Part shown: positions 1 through 7,690 of the stretch, in pieces
How the letters are laid out: each line of letters begins with the position of its first letter
Position numbering within the stretch: the stretch's first letter is position 1
NCBI GenBank assembly: GCA_027577415.1
Contig: JANBQS010000335.1
Coordinates: forward strand, 1-20,779
DNA: 20,779 nt
Direction: 5' to 3'
DNA from: Coemansia sp. RSA 922
Taxonomy: Eukaryota > Kickxellomycota > Kickxellomycetes > Kickxellales > Kickxellaceae
Notes under the pieces: generated by a model
Told to the model about the DNA's origin: nothing
Seen by the model: only the letters and a program-made list of their open reading frames with translations
The model's database searches: none
Translations under genes and position numbers: made by a program

Positions 1-1
1 T

Positions 2-283
2 CTCGCAGACTTGTCCATACACGAGCTTCTTGCCTATGTGCCCTCGGCATACGGGCCCATGGGTCAGCGATTCCGGTGCTGGCATGTCAATGGCATTAGT
101 GGATCCGTCACCCTGACCGTGAGGTGTGTGCTGCTGTTGGCCTTGACATGTCCGAATTTCGACTACTGCGCCACGCCCACGAAGCAGCTTCAAGAGTATA
201 TGGGCGAATTCGAAAAGAACATCAATTCTGACATGTTTAAGGACCACGCACCTCGTCTTCGGCGCTTGCTGTTTACCAAATAG
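2..283 (+). CDS. 3' end of an unrecognised protein (partial, 93 codons visible plus stop)
   Basis: The reading frame is open from base 2 at the window edge to the TAG at 281-283, so only the C-terminus is visible and the start lies outside. The visible part reads as a mostly hydrophobic, probably helical segment (VTLTVRCVLLLALTCPNF) followed by a charged tail ending RLRRLLFTK. Dense stop-free sequence with balanced composition supports real coding. It runs tail-to-tail with the TRAX gene, with only 65 bp between the two stops, matching the tight convergent spacing seen elsewhere in the window. I do not recognise the family. An exon boundary near the edge cannot be excluded. Confidence 0.6.
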   Translation, partial: LADLSIHELLAYVPSAYGPMGQRFRCWHVNGISGSVTLTVRCVLLLALTCPNFDYCATPTKQLQEYMGEFEKNINSDMFKDHAPRLRRLLFTK

Positions 284-348
284 CTGAGCAAATAGTTGAT
301 ATTGTTACTTTTAAAAAAATACTACCCTATCAAAAAGAAAAAATATGA

Positions 349-1203
349 CTAGGCATCGACGGCCATTGAGAGGCACCCACTCTGCGTGTTCATCTCGCTC
401 GCCCTAATGGACATGGAATAATAAGCGCGTTCAGTCTTTTCGAGACTGCTATCGAGTACTGCGACCTTTTTATCGAGATCGCGGACGCTTTTGCTGCCAA
501 TTAGCAAGTTGATACCTTCCTTCATCTGACGCAAGAACATCAAGCACCGTTTAACAGCCTCATGGTCGCCCTTTCCAATAGCGTTAATGCAATAGCGGTT
601 AACTTCACCGGGCAAATCGCTGATGCCCAAGATATAATCTTCATCGGTAACCGAAACCAAAGGAGCCACAACTCCGTCCGCACCCGCTACTGACAATCGC
701 TGCAAAACCTGGTCTTTGGTGATCAGCGTGTTATCTTGCAAAAAGGTCCAGAGTCCAATAGCCTCAATATACTCTTGTAGACCGGGCGTCGCCTGACGAT
801 TATATTTAAGCGAGTTGGAACCCTGTAGCTCGACGGATATCTTGCGGAATAGGTCGAGTACTTGCTTGTGCAGCTTTTCGGCATCTCTAAACACAGAGTT
901 GGCAGGTACTTGCGTGATGCGGAGTAAGGAGAATACTATCTTTTTGCTAAGCGCCGTAATGTCCCTAGAGCACTTTATCACTCGCTCACGCTGGTCGTGG
1001 TGTGAGTCCAATGCGTCCCGGTAGGCCGTAAATAGCGATAAGATCTCGCGCTTGTTGGCGCTGATATCTTCCATGGTGTCTTCAGCGAGGTTGTTGTTGA
1101 ACTTTGGCTTTTTGGCTTGGCGGTCGGATAAGTCTAAGGAAGAGACGGAAGGCTGTTGTTGGATGTTCTCCGAGGCGACGTCCATGGGTGGGTTTTGCTC
1201 CAT
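349..1203 (-). CDS. TSNAX: Translin-associated factor X (TRAX), catalytic subunit of C3PO
   Basis: This 284-aa intronless gene encodes a translin/TRAX-family all-helical protein. With translin, TRAX forms the C3PO endoribonuclease, which acts on small RNA passenger strands and tRNA fragments in other organisms. Family motifs are clear: SRDITALSKKIVFSLLR (about 79-95), GLQEYIEA (141-148), and ISDLPGEVNRYCIN (194-207). The acidic residues expected at the metal site are all present: E144 and E147 in QEYIE, and D196 and E200 in DLPGE. This indicates an active TRAX rather than a translin, which lacks them. The N-terminal 45 residues are polar and probably disordered, with a KKPK basic patch. Length is typical (human about 290 aa). 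The ATG at 1203 is the first in frame before the AT-rich upstream region. It is divergent from the kinesin gene. The translin partner is not in the window. Confidence 0.93.
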   Translation of the reverse strand: MEQNPPMDVASENIQQQPSVSSLDLSDRQAKKPKFNNNLAEDTMEDISANKREILSLFTAYRDALDSHHDQRERVIKCSRDITALSKKIVFSLLRITQVPANSVFRDAEKLHKQVLDLFRKISVELQGSNSLKYNRQATPGLQEYIEAIGLWTFLQDNTLITKDQVLQRLSVAGADGVVAPLVSVTDEDYILGISDLPGEVNRYCINAIGKGDHEAVKRCLMFLRQMKEGINLLIGSKSVRDLDKKVAVLDSSLEKTERAYYSMSIRASEMNTQSGCLSMAVDA

Positions 1204-1522
1204 TTATACCCTGTCACAAAAAATATAAAAAAAAATAAGGGGGGGGGTGTATAGTTAGAGACAAAGACTTTTTTTTTAAGCACTATAGCTTTATTGGATA
1301 AATCACTCCCAAGCAAAGTACTTTTCGATAATCATCTCGAATCTCACGTGAGCTATGGGCAGCAAATCACGATTAAAAAATTTTCCAAACCGCAAAAAAA
1401 CAAGTGTGGGGTTTGGATGAGGAACTTGATTGTTTACTTTTTTTTTTCGTCAGCTTTAATTTTTTTGTTTCTTTATTATAAACAATTTCCATAATTCAAA
1501 ACTTTATTAATTGGCACTTATC
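1204..1522. promoter_or_regulatory. Divergent promoter region of TRAX and kinesin
   Basis: These 319 bp separate two divergent start codons and carry no convincing gene. They are rich in poly-A/poly-T runs, with one short poly-G run near 1240, typical of nucleosome-depleted fungal promoters. A perfect 10-bp palindromic E-box lies near the middle (1343-1352). No clear TATAAA box is visible for either gene. Short open frames here are low-complexity and lack any family signal. Confidence 0.6.
1343..1352. promoter_or_regulatory. Palindromic E-box CTCACGTGAG
   Basis: CTCACGTGAG is a perfect 10-bp palindrome centred on CACGTG, the site bound by class B bHLH factors such as Cbf1, MAX or USF types. 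It lies about 140 bp upstream of TRAX and 170 bp upstream of the kinesin. Binding is inferred from the sequence only. Confidence 0.5.
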
Positions 1523-4343
1523 ATGTCATTGGCGGGGCACAAAATAAAAGTGGTCTGTCGCGTACGGCCATTCTTAAAGACAGAGAAGGCCGACGATTCG
1601 GTTGCGGTCGAAGCCAACAATGTCTTGCGAGTGAGCAATCCGCGCGATAGCACCAAGGACGTAAAGTTCAAGTAAGTACTACTATCTCTTGTCTATATCC
1701 TAAAAGTGACTATAAACCCCTGTACTAATGTTAAATTACTTTACTAGCTTTGATTCTTGCTATGGACCGGATATCGACCAGGCGACAATATACCGTAACG
1801 ACGTGCGCCCTTTGGTAGAGACGATGTTCAGCGGTATGTCAGCTACAGTTTTTTGCTATGGCGTTACGGGGGCCGGTAAGACGCATACAATTCAGGGAAC
1901 CGAGACAGAGCCCGGTATTATTCCGCGAGCAGTCGAGCACATATTCATGCACCAGGAGCGAGACCACCACGACTACGATATTAGAATCAGCTACTATGAG
2001 ATATACAAGGAAGCGGTTTTTGATTTACTCAAACCGCACGACCCGACGTTAGCCGGGCTGCCGATTCGCGAGGACGCCAATCGTAAGATATTCGTAGCGG
2101 GCCTTTCCGAAAAGCGCGTCACCTCCTACGAGCAGTTCGACTCCATATACCAAAAGGCCAGCGGCAACCGTCGGACTGCCAGTACTAAGCTCAATAACCA
2201 TTCGTCTCGATCTCACGCCATCCTGACTGTCCAGGTCCAGTGGCCCGACGATATTAGTGTTGGAAAGACGTGGTGCGGTCGCCTGCATTTGATTGACTTG
2301 GCTGGCAGCGAGGATAATCGTCGCACAGAGAATGGCAAAGATCGGATGGCGGAGAGCAGCGCTATTAACCGCAGTCTATTCGTACTGGGCCAAGTAGTCG
2401 AGGCACTTAACACCGGGTCTTCGAGGATACCGTACCGCGATTCCAAAATGACGCGCATACTGCAGGATTCGCTCGGCGGCGAGTCCCTGGGCATGATGAT
2501 TGTCAATGTGGCACCTGGCGAGGCGTTTTTGCAGGACACCAACAATACGCTGAACTTTGCTACAAAGTCGCGTCAGGTCGTTAATAAGCCCGTGGCGCAT
2601 GAGGTTGTTGAGCAGCGGTGGACGGCTGTTGATCGGTTACAACATCATCGCGGCGCTTTGGCTGGGCGGATTAGCAAGTCCTCGGTGGTGGCGTGCAGTG
2701 GCCCTGGCGGAGTTAAGCGCCGCCGCTCGGATGAGACCATGGAGGCCGTGTGCGATAGCGATGGGTCTCCAGTCCACGCTGACGGCACTCTGACCAGCAG
2801 CGGCGGGCACCCAGCAGCGCGGCGACATGTGTTGGCTGGTGGACAGGTAGTACGCCCTGGGCGACACTCTGACAGCAGCATTAAGCCCGGGCAGTCAGCC
2901 AATATTGTTCCTCGGCAGGCTGACTTTGTGCAGCGGGCGGTCACTGCGAAATTCCACGAGATGGAGGCAAAAACATCGTCGGCCAGTAACGAAATAATGG
3001 AGCGAGTGATGCGCATCGAGCAGCAGCTCAATGGCGGCAGCAGCTCGCGATTGGATTCGAGCGTGGTCATTGATATGTTTACGCCAGCGACCAAACTCAA
3101 GACCAGCCGCGGGTGGCTGAAACACGCCAGGGAGCTTGAGCAGAAGGGCGACCTGGAAAAGGCCCTGGCGCATTACGAAGAGGCTTTGAGGTATGCGCCG
3201 GAGCTTAACAAGCTGGAGGCGCATATTGAAAAGCTGCGTGCTCGCGTGCGGCGCCAGAAACGTCGCAGCTCTATTGCCTCCCATGGCGCTGCCAATATAC
3301 GTGTTGGCGACCAGCAGCCGGGGAAGAAGCCTGACGACGATGATGACTGCGGACCGCTGTGGATGATCGATGGGCTGGCAGAGTCGCCTGGCGCGGAAAA
3401 GGCTAAGCGTCGAGCACGTGGCCCCACAGTCCCATCAAAGCCGCTCGGTCGGGTGCTTGGCAGCGTGGCGCCTCAGCCACTGTTCTCCGCGTCGACGAAA
3501 GCAGCAGTGGTGGTCCCGAGCAAAGTGACGACCAAAGCCGGAGCTGTGCCTAAGCGAGTCAAGCTGCTTGGCTCCTCGGCTGTGCTGGCTGGCGGTCGCA
3601 AATTCTCGGGTGTTACAGAGGGCTCAGTCCACGACCGACGTATAAGCTTTGGTTCCAGCGTGCTGAACCCGTTTGTTGTTGGTGGCGACGACTTTGACTC
3701 TGATTTGCAGCAGCGACTGGACCGCAAGGCTGACGTCTCTGCTGTACGCACTAAGCGGCTCGAGGCTAAGAGTTCTGCTGCGGCTCGGCTCAATCGCATT
3801 TTGGCTGTGCCTCCGACGCCTGGCGATGACCGTAACGACAAGGACTTTGTACTGCGTAGTAGCGATATGGAGGACGACGAGGAAGGTGATTCGGGTATTC
3901 GAGCCGCGGCTCGGAGGCGTGGTGGGTCTGATGGTGGAAGGCGGGGCGTGCCTGGGTCACTTGGCGTGCGCGGCTTAGTCGAGCAGCGAAGACAACAGGC
4001 AGCTGTCAGTGGGGGACTGGAAAAGGAAAATACTCAGGCGCTCAGCACGCGCCCTGCAGAAAAGACTGATAAACAGTCACGGGCTAGCAACAACAAGCCC
4101 GTGGCAGAGGCCGAGGCGTCACTGGAGCAGTTTAACGAAATTGCTCAGGCTAGTGCCCTGCAGATGATCAATTCCGCCGACGTCAAAAAGATCATGAAAT
4201 TGCAGGGTATTGGAAAGCGTCGCGCTGAACAGATTCAGGCTAGTATTCAGGAACAGGGCCCTATCGTTCATATCTGCGACCTACAGACCCGCTTGCTGTT
4301 TAAAAACAAGCTTATCCTCGCTATTCTGTCCACTTTTGCCTAA
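1523..4343 (+). CDS. KIF22: Kinesin-10/Kid-type chromokinesin with TPR-like segment and C-terminal HhH (two exons)
   Basis: Exons 1523-1671 and 1748-4343 give a 914-aa protein. The motor starts almost at once (KIKVVCRVRP) and has P-loop GVTGAGKT (88-95), switch I NHSSRSH (200-206) and switch II DLAGSE (233-238), ending near residue 331. The motor sequence resembles the Kid/KIF22 family, whose members bind chromosome arms and generate polar ejection forces on spindle microtubules. The C-terminus (about 854-914) contains LQGIGKRRAEQI, a helix-hairpin-helix DNA-binding motif as in KIF22. Between them are a short predicted helix (about 450-475), a TPR-like segment (about 503-537, with KGDLEKALAHYEEAL) and long Ser/Arg/Lys-rich disorder with a DDDDD tract. 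The start at 1523 is required to supply the first motor strand. The orthology to Kid is strong; the TPR is not something I know in animal KIF22. Confidence 0.92.
1672..1747 (+). other. Kinesin intron (76 nt)
   Basis: The donor is GTAAGT at 1672, the branch-like site is TACTAAT at 1723-1729, and the acceptor is CTAG ending at 1747. Splicing joins codon AA|C (Asn50) and restores the kinesin motif KFNFDSCYG without a frame break. It is the only coding intron I could find in the window. Confidence 0.92.
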
Positions 4344-4746
4344 ACACCTCCCCCGAGTGGTTGGGAAAGAAAAAAAAAAGGGGGTGGGGCGTGACTGCTC
4401 GCCACAGTCAACGCCCCTTGACTGCCAGCTTCCCCTCATGCGACCTATCGAACATCGAGCACCCCTTTTAGCACCTGCCCCCTCTTTGACGCTGCATTCG
4501 GCTAAAGTCACACTCCTCTCCTTGGCGCTTGACACCCTCGATGAAGTAGGGAGGTGAATATTTGAGGGTGGAAAGGAAAATACTCCGACTATTTATTATT
4601 TGCCCCCCCTGTCCTCTAATATTTTTTTCCGGCCTTTTTATTTTTCTTCTATATCCGCTCACCCACCCTCTTTTTTTTCTCTTTCTGCTCTTTTTTTTTC
4701 TCTTCTGCCTCCTCAGCTCCCCCCAGTTTGAGCTCTACACACTATT
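4344..4746. other. Intergenic region: kinesin 3' flank and promoter of the 127-aa gene
   Basis: This 403-bp stretch has no convincing gene. The first part has a poly-A/G run and an imperfect hairpin (4386-4417). Two direct TGACTGC words occur at 4392-4398 and 4419-4425. The second half (about 4580-4730) is strongly pyrimidine-rich on the + strand, ending in CTCAGCTCCCCCCAG just before the next gene, as in many fungal core promoters. An in-frame TGA at 4729 limits the downstream gene to its ATG at 4747. Confidence 0.6.
4386..4417 (+). repeat. Imperfect inverted repeat / hairpin
   Basis: GGGGCGTGACTG (4386-4397) faces CAGTCAACGCCCC (4405-4417) across a 7-nt loop, with a single extra base in the right arm. 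The stem is GC-rich within an AT-rich flank and starts about 40 nt after the kinesin stop. It could fold in the kinesin 3'UTR or be a dyad site for the TGACTG word found elsewhere in the island. Confidence 0.5.
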
Positions 4747-5130
4747 ATGCGAGCCGAGGCATATCGTATAAGGGAGGGACTGATAGTTAGATACGCCTTT
4801 CTCAAGGAGGCCCAGATTCATGACTATGTCGGTACTAGTGGCCAGTACATGATTATCAAGCACTCGTTCGAAGATGAACAGGTTTACAAGATTATCAAGG
4901 ATTTTTTCAACTCTACGGCGATTCCTGGTATCGCTGATATTCATTTTGGATTTGTCAATATACGTACATCTCAGGTTGGCTGGCGATTCAAGCCAGAGCA
5001 ACCGCATTTTGCTCCTGATTATCTCTATTACCAGGATGGAATATCCAAGATACCTCCAGATGACCTTTTGCCACTCTTGGATGTGTCGGACACTTCGATT
5101 GCTAAACACTTTGGTGTTATTGTGTCATGA
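4747..5130 (+). CDS. Unrecognised 127-aa protein
   Basis: This complete frame starts at ATG 4747, with an in-frame stop 18 nt upstream, and ends with TGA 5128-5130. No signal peptide or membrane segment is evident. The protein is mixed alpha/beta in look, with an aromatic-rich C-terminal half (DYLYYQDGISKIPPDD, 91-106). A weak resemblance to the 115-aa protein downstream begins near residue 31: SGQYMIIKHSFED may match SGSVFAISYYIDD, and PGIADIHFGFV may match IGVDVDDVYFV. The 30-residue N-terminus would then be extra. That relation is tentative. An antisense open frame of similar length exists, but the upstream pyrimidine-rich promoter favours the + strand. Function unknown. Confidence 0.6.
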   Translation: MRAEAYRIREGLIVRYAFLKEAQIHDYVGTSGQYMIIKHSFEDEQVYKIIKDFFNSTAIPGIADIHFGFVNIRTSQVGWRFKPEQPHFAPDYLYYQDGISKIPPDDLLPLLDVSDTSIAKHFGVIVS

Positions 5131-5434
5131 TACATATTTTTTATTTTATTTATTCTTTCAATTGTTGTACTTTTAACATATAGATTTTGATAAACATAAA
5201 CTACATTACCTTGGCAGTCGGGCTACTCTTCACATCTCAATTCTTGCTGCACTCAGCTGACATGCCCTTTTCCGCACATATTCTATTGAAGAAAAAGAGT
5301 CTGCAGTCTCATTTGTGTTGCCCCTCTTTGAACTAAGAATCTCGCTCCTTTTTTGTCTCTTGATTTAAGGGGAATACGGATTGCTCATTAGTCAAGCACT
5401 CTTCAGTTTTTTTTCTTTAAATATGTCGAGGGAA

Positions 5435-5492
5435 AGCAGTGGCATCCTCTGACTGCGAGTTGGAATAAAAATGAAAGCTACTCCGGCCTTTC
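5435..5492 (+). repeat. Promoter block copy A (ahead of the pseudogene)
   Basis: This is a direct repeat of 6103-6158. Shared words in the same order are AGCAGTG, TGACTGC, an AATAAAA/TATAAAA box, AGCTACTC and GGCCT. TGACTGC starts 14 nt before the TATA-like box in both copies (5450 to 5464; 6115 to 6129). Here the box has become AATAAAA. The block shows that the promoter was duplicated together with the gene. Confidence 0.75.
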
Positions 5493-5534
5493 TTTCTCGC
5501 TCTTTCTTTTCTTCCACACTACTTTTTCCCCCAG

Positions 5535-5761
5535 TTAAGCAAGGTTGATGGGCTAAACTGTGAGATGAATATTATGTTGTACTTTGGAACAAAAGAAACA
5601 TTTTCAAGAACTATCGAGGCAACTTAAAGGAATGTCAGTTATTCAGACGAGTATTTTTTAAACAATTGACTAAACCGCTTCAAGAGTTGGAACGGACAAT
5701 TGTTAATTGGTTTGATAAAGCATCCCAACCAGTTATCCACGATGTCTCTCACATCTGCTGA
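5535..5761 (+). pseudogene. Broken copy of the small-protein family
   Basis: The frame starting at 5535 reads LSKVDG then EMNIMLYFGTK, matching LSDADY and DMNVMLYFGSK of the intact 115-aa gene at 6244. The frame hits a stop soon after (TAA near 5625). A second frame from about 5590 to the TGA at 5759-5761 carries LTKPLQELERTIVNWF, which matches the intact C-terminus LTTKIIEGIQRSIWF. A frameshift therefore splits the copy. The first 57 or so codons, including the ATG, are absent: the homology begins right after a 5'UTR-like CACACTACTTT stretch that also precedes the intact gene. A deletion has joined leader to C-terminal half. The second frame runs about 15 codons beyond the family's usual end. 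Confidence 0.75.
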
Positions 5762-6102
5762 TGCTCTAAAGTCACACTACGCTCACTTGATGCACCAGAC
5801 ATGTCTTTGCCACCAATGCCAAAAAGAAAAAAGTGCAAGTTTTTGCAGTCCCCTCACTACTGGGTAGCTTTCAAGAGCCAGTAGAAAGCGGAAAAGTACA
5901 CAGCTTTCTTCTGCCTTTTTTCTTAGCCGCTCATTCTAAAAAGGAATGATAACGTGGTTGCAGACTTTCTCCACCACCTTTTTTGTCTTTCTTAAAAGCA
6001 GCCAAAGTACTACATAGCTCACCAATGTCTCCTTTTTTCTTCCTTAGGAGCTTTTAAAAGTGAGACTTTACGATAGCTTCTCTACTGCATAGAAGAGAAG
6101 AC

Positions 6103-6158
6103 AGCAGTGTCCACTGACTGCAAGCAGGTATAAAATGCGAGCTACTCTGGCCTCTTTC
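6103..6158 (+). repeat. Promoter block copy B (ahead of the 115-aa gene)
   Basis: This is the second copy of the block at 5435-5492, with AGCAGTG, TGACTGC (6115-6121), TATAAAA (6129-6135), GAGCTACTCTGGCCTC and a pyrimidine run. It is the intact, presumably active version. Confidence 0.75.
6129..6135 (+). promoter_or_regulatory. TATA box of the 115-aa gene
   Basis: TATAAAA lies about 115 nt before the ATG at 6244 and is followed by GCGAGCTACTCTGGCC. The minus-strand paralogue has the same arrangement, with TATAAAA then GGCAAGCCTCTGCC. Confidence 0.65.
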
Positions 6159-6243
6159 CCCACCTCTTAGTTCTCCTCATATATCACACTACTTTGCTAC
6201 TTTTTTTAAACATCTTTCCTTTTGATCAGCTTCTCAGTCAACC

Positions 6244-6591
6244 ATGTCAGGCAGTGTCTTTGCAATTTCTTACTACATTGATGATATAGTGCCTCAGTGT
6301 GAGGAAGAATTCAAGGGCAGGGATATTCAAGCAATAGCTACTATACTGAGGAGTCGTGTTATAGGTGTCGATGTTGATGACGTGTATTTCGTCACTCGGG
6401 ATGGTACCTTGGTAGATTTAAGCGATGCAGATTATAACCGTGATATGAACGTCATGTTGTACTTTGGATCCAAGGCCAATTTTGAGAAAGGTCGTAAAAA
6501 GATAAGTGATTCCTCAAATAACAAGGGGTTAATATCTGAACTGACCACCAAGATTATTGAAGGAATACAGAGATCCATTTGGTTCAACTAG
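6244..6591 (+). CDS. Unrecognised 115-aa small protein, family member 1
   Basis: The complete frame runs from ATG 6244 (context CAACCATGTC) to TAG 6591. It lacks a signal peptide and membrane helix, and looks like a small soluble alpha/beta protein. The N-terminus FAISYYIDD is followed by a helix-like stretch (29-38), VIGVDVDDVYFVTRDG (39-54), then MNVMLYFGSK (68-77) and a basic helix ending in WFN. The 104-aa minus-strand gene at 7393 has its FFG core at the same residue position (about 74-76) and a similar N-terminus, so I treat them as paralogues. A broken third copy lies upstream. The strong TATA promoter suggests regulated, possibly high expression. I do not recognise the family; a ubiquitin-like fold is a guess only. 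Confidence 0.7.
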   Translation: MSGSVFAISYYIDDIVPQCEEEFKGRDIQAIATILRSRVIGVDVDDVYFVTRDGTLVDLSDADYNRDMNVMLYFGSKANFEKGRKKISDSSNNKGLISELTTKIIEGIQRSIWFN

Positions 6592-7078
6592 AGACATTCT
6601 CCTACATACCATCTCACGCAGAACTAATCGCGATCATCTAATCGGCGATCCAGGGAAAGAGTTGCGGCTTAGACCACAGTATAGTAATGTTATTTAAAAG
6701 AGTTTATTATTGTTTACAGAATAGAATTCTTTATCTTCTCTTTATTTATTGAATCTTACCTTTTAGTATTACATAAGCACTACCAAAGAATACATTTGCC
6801 TCTATACAATGAGAGAGAAGTCAATGCCACACTCTTAATTCAAGCTCATTGCGAGATAAAAACCAAATGCACAAGAAATTTATTAATATAACTGGCCATC
6901 TAACCACAAACAAAATCCTCTAACTGTAATAGTAGCAAAACAACAACAACAAATATCCTGTGTGCATATACAAACACCTGATATAATCAAGTACTTTATT
7001 TACTGAATGGCTAGCCTCTGGTGTGAGATATTATTACTTCCATAGTAATGTGACATAGTGGGAGTTTACTGAGTGCCA
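6592..7078. other. Intergenic region between convergent small genes
   Basis: This 487-bp stretch lies between the convergent stops of the two paralogues. It is AT-rich and carries a short CAA run near 6940. TTTATT near 6990 could serve as a minus-strand AATAAA-type polyadenylation signal for the 104-aa gene. I see no gene and no clear further remnant of the family. Confidence 0.55.
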
Positions 7079-7393
7079 TTACTTTTTTTTAGCTAGTCCC
7101 TTAACCAAATTGTATAGCTCTTCACGACCATAATTTGTTCTCATATATCTGCCTTGCTGTTCAGTCCCAAAAAATATATAGACATCATCTTCACCTGCTA
7201 TGGCATCCGAATTTTCAACTCCTACCATGCACTCCTTCGTAAAGACTGGGGCTGCAGTGGTACCTTTGTTACCAGCTAGCCTGTTTAGTTGCAAATAAAC
7301 GTCATCATTAATTTCACAATTTTTGGGTGTACGTCCCACGATCTTTGGTTTTCCTTTCAATTCACAGGTAACAGCATAGTAATAAAATGACAT
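7079..7393 (-). CDS. Unrecognised 104-aa small protein, family member 2
   Basis: The frame runs from ATG (7391-7393) to the stop at 7079. An in-frame TTG two codons further upstream is not needed as a start. The N-terminus MSFYYYAVTCELKG parallels MSGSVFAISYYIDD of the 115-aa paralogue. VGVENSDAIAGEDDVYIFFG (57-76) parallels the VIGVD to MLYFG region. The C-terminus is shorter and ends in AKKK. Identity is low, so divergence is old or fast. No signal peptide or membrane helix is seen. The TATA box sits about 100 nt upstream, and a long promoter with clustered CRE-like sites follows. Function unknown. Confidence 0.68.
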   Translation of the reverse strand: MSFYYYAVTCELKGKPKIVGRTPKNCEINDDVYLQLNRLAGNKGTTAAPVFTKECMVGVENSDAIAGEDDVYIFFGTEQQGRYMRTNYGREELYNLVKGLAKKK

Positions 7394-7490
7394 TGTCAAG
7401 TGAGCTGTTGTTGAGCAAAGTAAAAAAGGAAAGGTGGGTAGAGAAGTATAGTGTGTTTTAAAAGTAGGAAGAAATGGCAGAGGCTTGCCT

Positions 7491-7497
7491 TTTTATA
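7491..7497 (-). promoter_or_regulatory. TATA box of the 104-aa gene
   Basis: On the minus strand TGCTATAAAAAGGCAAGC precedes the start codon by about 100 nt. The downstream words AGCC, TCTGCC and pyrimidine runs match the core-promoter order of the + strand paralogue. Confidence 0.62.
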
Positions 7498-7641
7498 GCA
7501 AAGAGGAGGAGAATGTCCAACGCATGTTTTCTGCCAGGGAGTAGCCAGAGGAGGGCAAGCTGTGCAGTCTAGCTGTTTTTTGTCTGGCAAAAGAAAATGC
7601 AGAACCAAAGAAAAATTGGGGATGGCAATATATCTGCTTTC

Positions 7642-7690
7642 TTTGCCTTAAAAAGACGCGCGTCATAGGCGGATTTCAATGTTCTGAAAT
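7642..7690. repeat. Imperfect direct repeat, copy 1
   Basis: The copies share TTTGC, AAA, GCGTCATAG, TTT, AA and CTGAA in the same order at similar spacing. The core GCGTCATAG is identical in both. Confidence 0.5.

Larger units (their letters stand above)
5131..6243. other. Long intergenic region with a broken gene copy and duplicated promoter
   Basis: These 1.1 kb hold no intact gene. They contain a promoter-like block (5435-5492), a decayed copy of the neighbouring small-protein family (5535-5761), and the promoter of the 115-aa gene (duplicate block 6103-6158, TATA at 6129). The rest is AT-rich with T-runs. The word GCAGTC or its complement recurs (near 5214, 5303, 5451, 5843 and 6116), more often than chance would suggest. 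Confidence 0.6.

Noticed and set aside
620..665. APLVSVTD occurs in both TRAX and RPC4
   Set aside because: The eight-residue identity lies in unrelated contexts (a conserved helix linker in TRAX, a disordered region in RPC4). Nucleotide identity extends only about 11 bases, so chance is the simplest explanation.
5521..5540. TTTTTCCCCCAG read as a 3' splice site giving a live spliced gene
   Set aside because: Only about 60 nt separate the TATA-like box from this point, too short for a promoter, first exon and intron, and the downstream frame is still broken. A deletion is simpler.
6937..6952. CAA repeat run as a possible microsatellite
   Set aside because: It is only about four to five units long and unremarkable for AT-rich fungal intergenic DNA.
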